Below are positions 36,457 to 49,878 of a stretch of 64,000 nt of DNA, piece after piece. The notes beneath the pieces were generated by a model. It saw nothing but the letters and a program-made list of their open reading frames with translations. It was not told the DNA's origin and searched no databases. The position numbers and the translations under genes were made by a program. The stretch comes from Eucalyptus grandis. Its lineage: Eukaryota > Streptophyta > Magnoliopsida > Myrtales > Myrtaceae. Every line of letters starts with the position of its first letter. The stretch's first letter is position 1. The stretch covers positions 7,455,501 to 7,519,500 of the forward strand of contig NC_052619.1 of NCBI RefSeq assembly GCF_016545825.1, written 5' to 3'.

Positions 36457-38866
36457 ATGGCCAACCAACAAGAACAGACCAGTCGACAAAACCCAGATCA
36501 AACGGTCCCCGTCTCAGTTGAACCTCGAAGCCAAGACTCGGACAGACCATTGAACCACAACCTCCCAGATTTCCTCTTATCAGTGAGGCTCAAGTACGTG
36601 AAGCTCGGCTACCACTACCTCATCTCTAAAGCCATATATTTACTCCTCGTGCCACTCCTTGGCATCTCCTCGGCCCACCTGTCAGCCCTCACGGCCCGAG
36701 ACCTAGCCCAGCTCTGGAACCAACTCAGGTTCAATCTCATTACCGTCGTGCTCTGCTCAACCCTCATGGTATTTCTGGTCACTCTGTATTTCATGACCCT
36801 ACCCAGAAAAGTCTACCTCGTCGACTTTGCCTGCTACAAGCCTGACGACTCTGCCTGCCACAAGTCTGACCCGGCTCGGATATGCACCCATGAGACCTTC
36901 ATGGAGCGGTCGGAGCTCACGAACGTCTTCACCAAGGAGAATCTTGCTTTTCAGCAGCGGATCCTCGAGCGGTCCGGGCTGGGGCAGCGGACATACGTGC
37001 CTGAAGCTGTGCTTCAGGTTCCACCGAACCGGTGCATGGCAGAAGCACGGGCAGAGGCTGAGGCCATCATGTTCGGGGCTGTGGACCAGCTGCTGGCCAA
37101 GACCGGGGTCAAGGCCAAGGACATAGGGATCCTTGTCGTGAACTGTAGTGTGTTCAACCCGACGCCGTCGCTGTCGGCGATGATCGTGAACCACTACAAG
37201 CTCAGAGGGAATGTGTTGAGCTACAATATTGGTGGGATGGGTTGCAGTGCTGGATTGATTTCGATCGACCTTGTTAAGCAGTTATTACAGGTTTTATTTC
37301 TGTTTTCCTCTCTCTTTTTCATATTGAAATTATAGGTTTCATTTTATGAACAACCTTAGTGCTATCCAAGCAGACAAGGAATGAAAACTTTCATTTAAGA
37401 AAAAATTCTAAATATAAATTGGGCAATAGGAATTGTATTAGGTTCACTACCGCAGGCCATTTTATGTTGATAGTGTGTCATGTAATTTTAAAACCATTTC
37501 ATAAAAATTAGAATCAGGACAGGAAAATAAAAGAAGCATTGTTAGCATAACAATCTTTGAGCTAATGTGAGAATAATGGCTAATTGTGAATCACAAATTC
37601 TCGAAAGAATGGACGCAACAACAATTTATAATTATTTGTTATTTGATTTTTGTGATCTAAAATAGACTATTATTCTCGTAGTAAATTAAAGATTGTGACC
37701 CAAGTGGTGCAAATAGTAAATTTTCACGTATTTTATTTCCCTAGACTACGCTTTGGTTGGTTGGGAAGTGGGAGTTAATGAGTGGTTTGAACTCAGAACC
37801 TAGATGTCGTCGAACAAAATGATCCACTGATAAGTCAATTCAAGATTCATTATGCCACAAAATATAGCTAGAGTTGAAATAGGACTTTTCACATTTACGA
37901 ATTCGATAATTGACAACGGAATTGAACATGAGCTTTGTAAATTCTCATTACTATCTATTCTATCTACTAGGCACAATAGTTTCTAGACTTTCTTACTAGG
38001 GAAATTTAATTTTGGTCTCATGAAAATGAAACTTGGGTCTAATCGTAATACTTCTCTGATGAATCAATCACCAGGTAAATCGTAACTTTTATGCTCTAGT
38101 GGTCAGCCTCGAGAGCATCACCCTCAACTGGTACTTTGGCAACGACCGATCGATGCTCGTCTCGAACTGCCTCTTCCGGATGGGCGGCGCAGCGATCCTC
38201 CTCTCCAACCGGTCCTCCGACCGCCGCCGCTCCAAGTACCAGCTCATCCACACTGTGCGCACCCACAAAGGCGCAGATGACAAGAGCTACAACTGCGCGT
38301 TCCAACGAGAGGATGATAAGAAGATCATCGGCGTGTCGCTTTCCAAGGACTTGATGGCAGTTGCCGGGGAAGCCTTGAAGACCAACATCACGACCCTCGG
38401 CCCATTAGTGCTCCCGATGTCGGAGCAGCTCTTGTTCTTCGCCACCTTGGTCGCGAAGAAGGTGTTCAAGATGAAGAGTAGGCCATACATTCCTGACTTC
38501 AAGCTGGCCTTCGAGCATTTTTGCATCCACGCTGGAGGTCGAGCGGTTCTTGATGAGGTACAAAAGAACCTTGAGCTCACCGATTGGCACTTGGAGCCAT
38601 CACAAATGACTCTATACCGATTTGGGAACACGTCGAGTAGCTCACTGTGGTACGAATTGGCCTATTCGGAGGCCAAAGGAAGGATTAGGAAAGGTGATAG
38701 GACATGGCAGATTGGTTTCGGGTCCGGATTTAAGTGCAATAGCACAGTTTGGCGGGCGCTCAGGACCATCGACCCAGTGAAGGAGAAGAATCCATGGATG
38801 GATGAGATTCATGAGTTCCCCGTCCATGTTCCAAAAGCAGTGTCCTTCGGATCTACCATGAAATAA
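36457..38866 (+). CDS. KCS11: 3-ketoacyl-CoA synthase (KCS11-like), copy 2; join 36457-37290, 38075-38866
   Basis: Tandem paralogue of the gene at 26944 with the same role in ER fatty-acid elongation. The product is 541 residues. The start MANQQ corresponds to MADQQ of copy 1. Membrane segments lie at about 54-75 and 93-113, catalytic Cys263 in GGMGCSAG, His430 in FCIHAGG and Asn463 in RFGNTSSSS. It is 8 residues longer because a 24-bp segment (36823-36846) is duplicated in frame at 36847-36870, giving [13 protein letters not shown] where copy 1 has CYKPD, between the anchor and the catalytic domain. The intron is phase 0, CAG|GTTTTA and CACCAG|GTAA. The first codons of exon 2 read VNRNFYAL where copy 1 and relatives have VHPNSYAL. 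No stop or frameshift, so probably functional. Substitutions such as Met-to-Leu and Thr-to-Arg are scattered. Confidence 0.96.
37291..38074 (+). other. Intron of KCS copy 2
   Basis: 784 bp, GT-AG, phase 0. Aligns at its two ends and in patches with the copy 1 intron. The middle has diverged with indels. Confidence 0.88.
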
Positions 38867-39179
38867 GCGCATCGTTCGGGATTTCGCCAAGATAGGTGAG
38901 ATTGATTCTGAAGGACACATAAACCCTTAATTATCCTTTTGCCTTGAGTTCTTGCACAAGCATCATTCTAGATCTACTTGAGATTAAACTTTTCTTCGCC
39001 TGAATCGATTCCTGAAAGAAGTGTGCATTTAGCTGTTGTAATTGTCTATATGACCGGTCAAAGCATGTTTTCTATGGCTGGATTACTTGAAGAAACTATT
39101 GTGCTGTTCACCTATATTGCATAGTAAAATCGAGACTTCGAACTTTATATTCCATGAAGGCTTTTAGATATTATTACCA

Positions 39180-40734
39180 CTCCAATCCTTACTTGTTTCA
39201 ATGCAAGAACTAACCTAGAAACCTAAAGTCAAACGGCAATTTATATTGGTTGGTTAGACGACCGTCTGTCGTTTTTTTACACGGGACAAAAAATATCAAG
39301 GGTGAACCAAAGGTCCGAACCGCAGACTGCGTCTTATGTGCAGAAACTCATTTAGACCGTGGAATCAATTAGACAATCCCCTATAACGTGATTATATATG
39401 GTGTTTAGGTGAATAATCGACAAGTACTTCTAATTGGTTTTTTTAAAACCTTTTCTTAGAAGTAAAGTTTCTCAAATATTTTATTTAGAGACGCCGAAAG
39501 TTGATATTATCACCAACTATTTTTATTTTTGAAGAAGTGGTTGGTAAAAGATTCGAGCTTAATGCCACGATGAATGTGAACTATATGCACTTTCCCTTTC
39601 ACCGGTTTTATTGAAGTTTGACACTTGATGGAGACACAGATACGGTCGTTTGACTATCATTGACTAAAATGGAGAGTTTCCAAAGGGTAAAATAAATTAA
39701 GAAACAAAAGGATCAAATCAAGAAAGTGATATGGAACAGTAGAAAGGGGAATGACAAGGTAAATTAGAATCTACAGTCATTACGATATATTCAGGAACGA
39801 TTAGGTAATTTTCTCCCTGTTATACCTATTGAGTTTCCTACGACAATTGTTGGAATTCAAGTGAAATCCTTACTTGTGAATGAATGATGGATAGGTATGT
39901 TTGGAACTTTTAATTGTGGAATATGACGTCATTATTCCTCGTATTAGTTCCTACATAATAATAATATTAATCATAATTACAATACTAGTAATAATAAGTC
40001 ATTGGGATAGCGTTATACGTGGAATTACTTTTTTAGTATTGACTGAATCCATAGTAGAAAAGATTCTCCTTATTTTCCCAGCCTAGCCTGTTCGTATATA
40101 TTTAGCTTTTACAAGAAAAAAAGTTCCTTAGTAAATAACATAATGTTACTTAATGTTATCATGGCATGCATAATTTTAATTTCAAAATATTGGTTACACA
40201 TGACATGAGAATAGTTAGTGCATTGAAAAGCTGCATAACTTCCAAATTGGCTACTTAATAAGGGTCTCACGATCCTTTTTTTAGTCCTTAGGGTTCATTT
40301 TTTTTGGAGTCCTCTCAGTAACAAAACCTCATCAATAATATCAATAGGTAATAAATATAGCAATTACTAAAAGTAGAAATAACGGTTGATAGGTCCATAC
40401 ATTACAATAGTTGACCTAAATTAACAGTATAAACAATAATTCATAGATTTAAGAAATGACAATTGCTAGTGGTAGGAAACTAGTTTATAATAGGGAAAAT
40501 GACAAGAATAGTCCTTGAGCATTGAACTTTACTCTAATGTGTAATGTGCAATGTGGTCCATGACCTTTTAATTTGTTCAATGTGGTTCATATACTTTAGC
40601 CAACATGCAATATCGTTCTTTAACTTTTAAATTTAGTACCTATTCAATTTAGTCTTAAGAATATATAAAAATGTTAAATGTTGTCTCTGAACTTGAATTA
40701 ATGAGAGAAAAACATTAAATATTTTTATAGAGTT
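39180..40734. other. Spacer between KCS copy 2 and the second duplicated block
   Basis: AT-rich and without a supportable gene. A TAATAATAATATTAATCAT stretch lies near 39956. The short frame at 39901-40086 is AT-driven. Homology to KCS copy 1 downstream sequence stops near 39178 and homology to repeat A starts near 40735. Confidence 0.5.
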
Positions 40735-42245
40735 TACTGTTTCGGGTTTGAGATTTGTTAACTAATATTTTGTGGTAACCAAGATTCCCCCCAACAAAAA
40801 AACCTCTTCCCTCTTTTGAAAATCTTTTGTAGGCTCACCACTTTAGTTTTTAAAGCCGAGAGCCTACTTACTTTGATTTTCTTTTTGTTTACTTTGATTG
40901 CTTTTTCTTTCCTCTCATGATTTGTTTTGAGACTTTGTGTGTGTGAATAAATTTCTACAATTGATCTTGGGTTAACATGGAGATCAAGTTGACCATTTGT
41001 GCTATCAATAGCCATCCATGAGGATATTCATGATGTGGCTTCACAATCTCTTTGAAATTAGGCCGCCCTCTTGTTTTGATTTATATTTAGGTCTAGATTT
41101 AGGGATTTTACTCTCTCGAACTATATATAGATATAGATTTGGGAGTCCTTTATAGCTACTTGATCTGTGTTCTTTCAACATAGTGATGTTGGTGTCTTTG
41201 CACAATTAGGGTGATGAGGATGTTGAATCTAGGTATGTACTATAAATTGTTGCAAATGGAGTTATAGATCTCAGCATGTGCTCATCAATAAATCTAATAA
41301 TCGGCTGTCGAAAGTTTACTGTAACAGATCTATTCTTGAGGGATAAGAGTGTGCTTTTAGCTGCAAATTATGCTTTGTTATTTAAATTCTAGCATTTGCT
41401 TTGTTCTGCAGTTATTTGAGATTTGCTAGACTTGAAATCTTCTATGTATCTCTTGAGTATCATTCTAAAAATTGAACGAATTTTTTTTTTTGAAAAAAAA
41501 AATCAAAAGGTGAAAAGAGAAAAGACTATTGTTATTGCAATAATGCAAGGCTATGCCTAACATCATTCCTGAATGACACTGATTAAGAATCGATCAAACT
41601 TTTATGTCCCTCCCCCTTTTGTGCATGAAAAGCCAGCTTCAAGTTAATTAGAGGTTTCCAAAATTAATGGCCCCCATTTGGGACAATTAATGTCACTTTC
41701 CTAAATCAGCAAGTAACATTTGATATCATTTAAATCTAGCGTCGATAAAGTAAATAGTCAGTCTCTATTAAAAAGGGTCTAGTCAATTAGCAATTTAAGA
41801 AAGTCGAGCTCTACCAACGAACCTAATTTGTTGGTAAAACCAACAATTTTGCTGCTATAGATACTCGCGATGAGAATAGCTTTGTCACCACCTTTCGTTG
41901 ATAAGTGAAGTTGCATAAGCATAGTTCTTGGGGACGAATTCATATGATTGCCATAGCATGGTGAAAGTAAGATTCATTGCCAAAAGGTTGTCTATCGCAA
42001 TGAAAACATATAATAGTGTAAGTAAATAAGGGTCTAGAAGGATTTGAACTCAAAAGCTCATGTTTTCATAACCATCGATGAAAGTCAATTGCTTTTCTTG
42101 GATCTCCAGTGGTGAAATTATAATTTTCACTGACTACTTGGTTTAAACATTGAAATATCAAATTCACTTAGTAGTCACAGCTCATATTTAAATTGATGTA
42201 AAGAAGTACAAAAAAACATGTGTATTATTGTGCCACAATTTGGAA

Positions 42246-42250
42246 ATGAG
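42246..42250. repeat. Left target-site duplication of the solo LTR
   Basis: ATGAG, repeated at 44137-44141. The empty site in copy 1 (13198-13202) has it once. Confidence 0.9.
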
Positions 42251-44136
42251 TGTTGACACCTAATCTTTGTTTTCAAGTACATAAAAAAAAAATAGAGAAA
42301 AAGAAAAAAAAACAACAAAAAAAAAAAGAGGAAAAATGCCTCTTTTTCCCTTGTGCAGCGCAAGCCCGTTTCCCCTTTGGCCTGGCTTACGCCAGCCCTC
42401 CCCCTCCTCTGTCTTCGCGCAAGAAACCCTAGAGAACAGGGAGGCAGACAAAGAAAAAGGGGGGAAAAGCCAGAGAGTTAGGGGGAGAGAGAGAGCTCGG
42501 CAGAGGGAGAGGGAGAGAGAAAGGAAGGAAGAGCAACAGCAGAGGGCAGCGGCGGCGCTGTCCGGCGCCGTCCGAGCCGCTGCCCTCCGAACGCCGTCCC
42601 CTGCGGCCCGAAGCTGCGACGCCGTCCGACCCTCCGCCTGCAACCCAACGCCGGCAGCCGAGCCAGCGAGCATCACCGCTGCTTCGCGCCCCCCGAAGTC
42701 GCGACGCCGCCTCTGCCGGCCCCGCTCCGCCCATCTCTGCCACATCGACGCTGCTGCCGTGACTTGCAGCAACCCAAGAGCACCGCCACACCCCCGTGAT
42801 GCCAAAGCAACCCGCGAGCTCGCTTGCAGCGCCTCCGCCGTGCCTCCACTTGTAGAACCCGACGCCGTCCGAGCCGCTACGCCTCCGCCGTGCCTCCCCT
42901 TGCTACACCCGCGACTCCGGCTGCTCGCTGCCTCCCTGCTGCCCATCCGAGGAGCGTCCGAGCCGCCGCCCTCGCCCCTGACGCCGTCCGAGCCGCCGCC
43001 CTCCTGCCCGATGCCGTCCGAACCGTTGCTACGCCCGCCGTCGCGCCTCTGCCCGACGCCTACAACCCGCGTCGCCGCACCTCCGCCCGTCTTCGCCAGT
43101 CACCGCCGTGCTCCGTCTCGCCTGTAGCCCTCCGAGCGCCGACGCCGCTATCCGCCGCATCGCCACTGTGGTCAAGCCCATCACCGCCGTCGACGTCCCA
43201 GCTAATCCCTCTGGCGCCGCGGATCACTGAACCCGAGATTTCCAGAATTCAGGTCGCGTGAGTCGGGCCGGGTCCAGTCAACCGGGTAGAGTTTTGGGCG
43301 TATTGGGCCGGGTTTGGGCTGTTTTTGCATGTGGGCTTTATTTCAAAAAAAATGTAGGCCAGGCTGGGCCTGCAATCAGTCCCAGCCCGGCTGGTTTTGC
43401 TGGTTTGGGTCCCGCGGCCCAGTCCGGTCCGGGTTCGGGCCGGGCCCATGCCCTTTTCGTCGACCCGGGTCGGACCCGACCCGGGGATCCGACCCGGTTC
43501 GGTTTAAATATATTATATTATTAGAATATTAAAATAATATTTTTAAAAATTTTAAAAATTATAAAAAAATTATTAAAAAGATTAAAAATTTCGAAAATCC
43601 AAAAAATATAGGTTTTGATTAGAAATGACCTTGTATTGCTTTTATAGTATATTTAGGTCTTTAATTGCTCGTATGTTGATTATATAGCATGTTCAATTTA
43701 AATATTTAGTTATGTTTATGGATATTTAATTGCAAGTGTTCAATTTTATTGCAATTAGGATCTTGGTGGCTATGATTGTTACTTGCGCACCCGCATGATC
43801 ACATAACATGTTAGTGGATAAGTATAAAATCAATCCAAACTACCTGTAATGAACAAAATTATGTACCAAAATAGTACTGGTTAATTAGTGTAATCAAGTA
43901 CTCGACCCTAGATTCTCTAGTTACGTAGGAAGTGGGTATAGTTCCATACCTCACTTGGTTTCTAGCTCACTCCAATAGTCTAGTGGCGATTCATTTTTGC
44001 AAAATTCCCAAAAAAGTACTCCAATGTCACGCGGGTATGAGCTTGGGAGAGTCCGCGCCTAATCATGGGCCTTAGGTCCGTTCTTTAGGCAATATCCCAT
44101 AAACCTATTCTCTCCCCCCAAGAGTAGGTCGCGACA
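42251..44136 (+). mobile_element. Solo LTR, 1886 bp, probably Ty3/Gypsy (Tat-like)
   Basis: Begins TGTTGACACCTAATC and ends GGTCGCGACA, the TG...CA form of an LTR. It is flanked by a perfect 5-bp ATGAG duplication and sits in the middle of an otherwise continuous repeat B whose empty counterpart is at 13198-13202. It has no internal domain, PBS or second LTR, so it is a solo LTR left after recombination. TGTTGACACC and GGTCGCGACA ends are typical, as far as I know, of Tat-like Gypsy elements. GC-rich internal sequence at 42540-43230 gives long Pro/Ala/Arg frames that are not genes. Orientation is assigned only tentatively. Confidence 0.9.
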
Positions 44137-47100
44137 ATGAGCTCAAAAAATTATTTTTGATCTGCATTGACATACTAAGATAAAACATTTTCTTGCTTTA
44201 TATAATATATAATATCAATACTCTTACATCTGAAACATGTGGAGAATCAGGCACATTATTTATATTTAAAACCTTTCAAAAACTTTTGCTGATAAATCTG
44301 TGTTTTGTAAAATTTAAGGGGCAAGTTGCAACACTTGATATTGGGAAAGCAAGAGCACAAAATACAGTTGACATTTTATGAAATCCAAACAGGAACTAAA
44401 TAGTGCCAAGAAAATCTAAAAACAAATAATTTTGAGCAAATAATTTTGACAATTTTTTTTTTTATATATATAACGATGAGACAAGCATTTCCCATTATCT
44501 GAGGGAGTTGTCAAACTATTATATTTCTAATTAAGATAAATTCAACATCAAAAGAGCTGTAGTGCTGAGTGTGGTTGTCCAATGATAAAAGAAGTACACT
44601 ATCTTTCACGAGATTATAATTATGAACCATGCGGTAAGCGAATGGCCAACTTGTACCTTGGAAGTATGTTGCGTCATGCGGAGAGATTTTCATGCTACTC
44701 TCACGGGTGGATCAATTAATTGTAGCTTAAATCAAACATTTCATAGCAGGTGGGTAATGTTTAGAGTTGATAGTTATACCGGTTGCTCCTCCCAATTCTT
44801 ATTATCAAGAGAGAACTAAAGAAACCAAAAGGTGTTCCTTTTTTAACTTAATTTTCTGTCTTATATGAGAGTTTCCTCACTAGAATATAACAGACATTTG
44901 ACTCCGAGAAAGATCTTCTACCAATCAAATTGCCCGGCTTCGATTCCATTGAGAGTAGTGGCCAATTGGCTTGGGTGGACACTATAGAATATTATAAAAG
45001 CAAATGGTAATTCAACTGCTTATAGTATAATAAACAAATTATTACTGAGGAAATTCTGGAACCACTTTGTGCTCGGAAGAACTAGGGGATGCCACGATAA
45101 AAAAAGTTCGTGCGGTTGAAAATATCTGCATTTTAATATAGTCTATCACTCTAGTACAAGTTGCAATATTCATGCATACTATTTTGACCGCTAATCATTT
45201 TGTCGCGAAAAATTGGATGTTCTGGACATGTGGACCAATGACAGGACACCGATAAGTTGCCAAATAAGCCCTAGTCAGACCACTAGAAATAGAGTTTTAG
45301 ATTTTGGTGTCAACATCACAAATTACACATCACCTATTCTCCAACGTACAAGGGCTTTCTTGTGAACATGGCTTGTTGGCAAGCGAGAGCTAATGAATGA
45401 GGCAAAGACAAGAATGGCATCCTTTTCTTTCTTGATCTTCCAATGCGCTCGACATCATATCAGGGTCAAGTTTCAATTTTTGAGCCTTATTAAAAAAATC
45501 AATTTAATTAGTACATTGTTTTGATCTATCTCCACTTCCCAATAGTTTTTCAAATGATTTTATTCTAATTTGAACGCATGAAAGGTTGCGAAAAAATCTA
45601 ATGTCACTTTGGATTTGTGTATGTTTGCTACTTTATCTATTACCTTTAACTTCTTCTTTTTTATCTCGATCGATCCTTCCCGCAAATGCACTATTTAGTG
45701 GAAGAGGAATCTTAATAGCCAAGTAATGATGCCCTAACATTATGAAGAAATCGATTAACGTGTCCCTTTATCGTTGGAGATTAAATTAGATTTATCATTT
45801 TGTAACCATCTAATATTATGTGGCATATGGAGCTTTGTAGTTTACAAAGAAACTAAGAAAAAAAATTGTGGCAATTTCACTTGGTTTTCAGGAGTTGATT
45901 GATTGCACCGACTTATTTACAACTCAGCAAAATCTCCTATAATTGGTTAAATGTGTATGTGAAAGTACATTAAGAAAGACTTGGTTTAACCACTCATGAG
46001 TTAATTGAGGTGGGTCATCACTTTAGATTTATGCTAAATATTTTTAATATCACTGTTTCGGGGTTGAGATTTATTACCTAATATTTTGCGGTAGACAAGA
46101 TTTCCTCCCCCGAAAAGAAGCTCTTCCCACTTTTGAAAATCTCGTGTAGGCTCTCAGCTTCAATTTTTGAAGCCGAGAGCTTACTTTGATTTTCCTTTTG
46201 TCTACTTTGATTGTTTTTTCTTGTGTCTTGATTTGTTTTGGGAGTTCGTGTGTGTGGATAAATTTCCACAACTAATCTTGGGTTAATGTGGAAACTAGCT
46301 TGAAGATTTGTCTAGTCGACAACCACCAATAAGGATATTTATAACATGGCTTCACAACCTCTTCAAGATTAAGCCACTCTCTTCTTTTGATTAACATTTA
46401 GATTAAGATAAGGGGATTGTACTATCTCGAACTAAATCTAGATATACATTTGGGAGTTCCTTACAAGTACTTGATCTGCATTCTTTCAACATATTGATGT
46501 CAGTGTCTCTCTACGGTTATAATGATGAGAAACTATTGTTATTGCAATAATGCAAGGCTGTGCCTAAACATAATTCCTCATATGACTACGATTAAGAATT
46601 GATTAGACTCTAATGTCGCTCTCCCTTTCGTGCATGAAAAGCCAGCTTCAATTTTATTAGAGGATTCCAAAATTAATGCCCCCATTTGGGACAATTAATG
46701 TCACTTTGCTAAATCAGCAAGTAACATTTGATTCCATTTAAATCTAGTGTCAATAAAGTAAATAGTCAGTCTCTATTTAAACATTGTTGAAAATGACTTT
46801 TGCTTCTGTTTAAAGGCCAAGTAGAGATCTTCCCTGTCACTACACCTATAAGGAAAGATATAGAGTCCTTGTCAGCACAATTAAACGTGCGAATCTTTTC
46901 CGAAGCATTATTCGACATCCCTGGAGCCTAAGCTGACTGAAGTGCTTTATGTGGCTACAATTCACAATACTTTATGTTTTTCTATGTATTTCTGAGATCT
47001 GATTTTTCTTCGTGCATGATAAATAGACATAGGAGCAATTATTTCAAAGTGATGAAAAGCCAACTGGAATTTAATCATCATCCCTCATATGAATTAAGAT

Positions 47101-47346
47101 AACAAAAGTGAAGGAGAATGATTAGACCGTGTTTAATCATTCGGACATGAATTAGATTTGAATAAGATAAAGATTTTGGGGGCACTCATGATAAACTATC
47201 TACCATTTGGTACAACACGGGATATCACAACAAACATAGTAATGAAAGTAGAGCTTAAAATTCATTAAAAGAACAGAAAAAATCAGGGATTGAGGACTCT
47301 AGAATCTAATTGTGCTGATCACTACAAGCCCCTGCCATCGTGGTGG

Positions 47347-47733
47347 TCAGCCCAACGACCATGTGGGGTTAGTGTCCGTCAGGACCATCACTTGAGGCCA
47401 CTGCAACTGAAATCGGGAGTCCAAATCAAGATCCAGGCCTTTATGTGTACTTGACCTGCACATATTGTCGAGGACAGCCACTTTGACAGTGGTGTCATGT
47501 GTCGTCAAGGTGGTCGACCACCAAGACGACTTTGAAAGTGGGGACAAAACTGGGGCAGGGCACCAAGAAATCTGAAACATCTGTAGAAACAAGGTCGCCG
47601 AATGCTGTGACCAAAGCTCAGTGGTTGCGAGCGTCGCCATTGCCCTTTTGTCTAATTTTTGAGGTTCTTTTAATCTATCCGCATGGTATTCGGACTTGTC
47701 TGGGCTTATCCTAGCATATAAGTATGCATCCAA
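47347..47733 (-). other. 128-codon open frame, partner of 16734-16979, unrecognised
   Basis: The last 80 or so residues match the copy 1 frame with very few changes; the N-terminal extension is interrupted in copy 1 by a 47-bp difference and stops. No domain recognised. Confidence 0.25.
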
Positions 47734-47764
47734 CCGCTACATAGATAAATTCTATACTATTTGG

Positions 47765-47962
47765 CTATTTGTCCAGGCAACTAAACACGCTCTTAGTATT
47801 TTGCACAAGGCCATAATGGTTAAAGTTTCCAATTGATGCAAACAAGACAATATCAGAATTTGTGAGATCCTCCATTTGGTAGATTGTTTGGGCTGGGCCG
47901 GGCCATCTGTTAACAGGAACCAAGGCATATGGAAAGCTCGTCCTGAAGAAATCTTGGCCCAC
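47765..47962 (-). other. 65-codon open frame, partner of 17200-17397, unrecognised
   Basis: Peptide starts MGQDFFRTSFPYALVPVNRW and is otherwise the same as the copy 1 peptide. Possible relic exon. Confidence 0.3.
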
Positions 47963-48313
47963 CTATGTGCACGAATCTACATTGAATCTCATGGTATAAT
48001 TAAATTGATTTTGTTAATAGAAATGCAGCCAATGACGGTAAATTTAGTTTAATAAATGTGAAACAATGATGCCCAAAAGTCTCAAGAAAATCATCTGCTT
48101 ATTTCCACTTATGATCTACCCAATATGAAATCTTTTTTGGGCGCAATAAGAATTTGTGTTCTACGTTGATGTGTGCATGTTCCTCTCAGAGGCCCAAACA
48201 ACATCAAATGCTTGATAATAATTTATAAAAAAAAAAGAAAAAAAAAGCATAGTTGTGATGGTTGATATTGACTTTTTTCATAGCATCTTATCTTGCCAAA
48301 TAACTTGAAAATC

Positions 48314-48517
48314 TCAAGTCATTGAAAGACCCTTATGATCTTGCTCCACCACCTGGCCCATTTGAGTACCCATATAGTCAAGCCCACGAAGGTCATTTAG
48401 CAGCCACTTGTCGTCTCTTGCACGCGAGAAAATTATTGGAATGTACATGTTCTTGAGTATGATGACCTCAAAAGAAAAGGCAAGCGCCCTGATGATCCAA
48501 ATACGAGTCTCGAGCAA
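48314..48517 (-). other. 67-codon open frame, partner of 19328-19525, unrecognised
   Basis: Shares KWLLNDLRGLDYMGTQMGQV with copy 1. A single-base difference after that point changes the frame of the end, so at least one copy would be non-functional if this were an exon. Confidence 0.3.
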
Positions 48518-49092
48518 GAAATACGAATACGCTTAGCATACGGGCATCTGTTGAAGGTGTTAAGAGTTGCCAAGCTTGTAGCTTGCAGATTAGAAACTTA
48601 GTGGACGCGGAGTTTTAACTTGAAAGGGGGCGCGTTAAGGAACTCAGCAAAATCTAAGTTCAGGAGGACCGAAGTATAAAGATCTCTCATGAAAATTTTA
48701 AAGGAGTGAAAAAATAAAATAAAAATTGATCGCACCATACAAAGCACATGGGTTAAATAATGTGTTAAAAACATTAGATGGGCAAAAATGATTCTTCACG
48801 TCATAACGTTTGTAGGAAGTTTCTGATGTATGTGTGCGGAAGAAGCCTCACATGGGAAAGAACAGAAGGAAAGTATTGAGTTCAAACATTATAGAATTAG
48901 AGTAAATTTTACTTAAGGACATGTGTTCTCAAGTGAACCTACGAGCATTGGATGGGCCTTACTTATATTTTATAATCGATCTCGGCTAGAATTAGAGTAA
49001 ATGTTTTTTTGTATGATTGTGTCTGTTGAAAGTTGACCTCTCTGACTGTCCAATGATTTTCTTCATGGACAACATGCACCGTTCTAAGTTTT

Positions 49093-49878
49093 GAAAATTA
49101 CCAAATAAATCCTAAACTTATTGTATTTTTATCAATTTAGTCATAAACTATATAATAACGCCAAATTAGTTATAAATATTTTCACATTTCGTCAATTAAG
49201 TTCATTTGATCAATTCAAACCAGAAATTTCCTATGTGGTACAGCTAATGCCGATGTAGACATTCTTTTATATATATATATTTTTCTTTTCGTTTCTTTAC
49301 TTTTTGTTTTTTTTTTGGATTGAGAGTGGGGATACCCTTGTTGACACCGAGCAAGAGCATCACGAGCCTCACTTGATTTAAGCGAGGGATTGTGGCACCT
49401 TTGCCTGGTCCAGATCTTACAAGAGCATTACATCCCTTACCAGATTAGCATGAGGGACTGCATGCCCTTACTTTGGCCAATGAGGGTGTCACAGCCTTCG
49501 CCAAGCCCTCATTGAACAGAGAGAGGGCATTACAACCCTAGTCACATTTGGCCGAGGGTATTGGGCAAGGTTAGTGACACCCCATTGACCACGAGGAGGG
49601 CCCATTAGCCCTCATTTAGTGGCCGACAAGGGCCGTGATGCCTATGTAGCCCTCAGTAAAAAAAAATCCAAAAAAATATTGAAAAATTAAACAAAAGATC
49701 AATGTCATCACTGCTCATGCCACTTAAAGCCATAGGTGTCCATCTTAGTGATTTTCGACCAAAATTGATTGAATGGACTTAATTGATAAAACGTGAAAAT
49801 GTTTATGATTAGATTAACATAATCGAAAGGTTTGAGACTGAATTGATACAAGTATAATAGATTTATCAGTAATTTTTC
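49093..49878. mobile_element. MITE-like inverted-repeat element, block 2 copy
   Basis: Orthologous-position copy of the element at 20094, starting GAAAATTACCAAATAAATCC and ending CAGTAATTTTTC. Its right part is included in the 374-bp tandem duplication that follows. Confidence 0.65.

Noticed and set aside
42336..43261. Frames of 145-263 codons rich in Pro, Ala, Ser and Arg
   Set aside because: Entirely inside the solo LTR, overlapping in several frames on both strands. A GC-rich composition effect.
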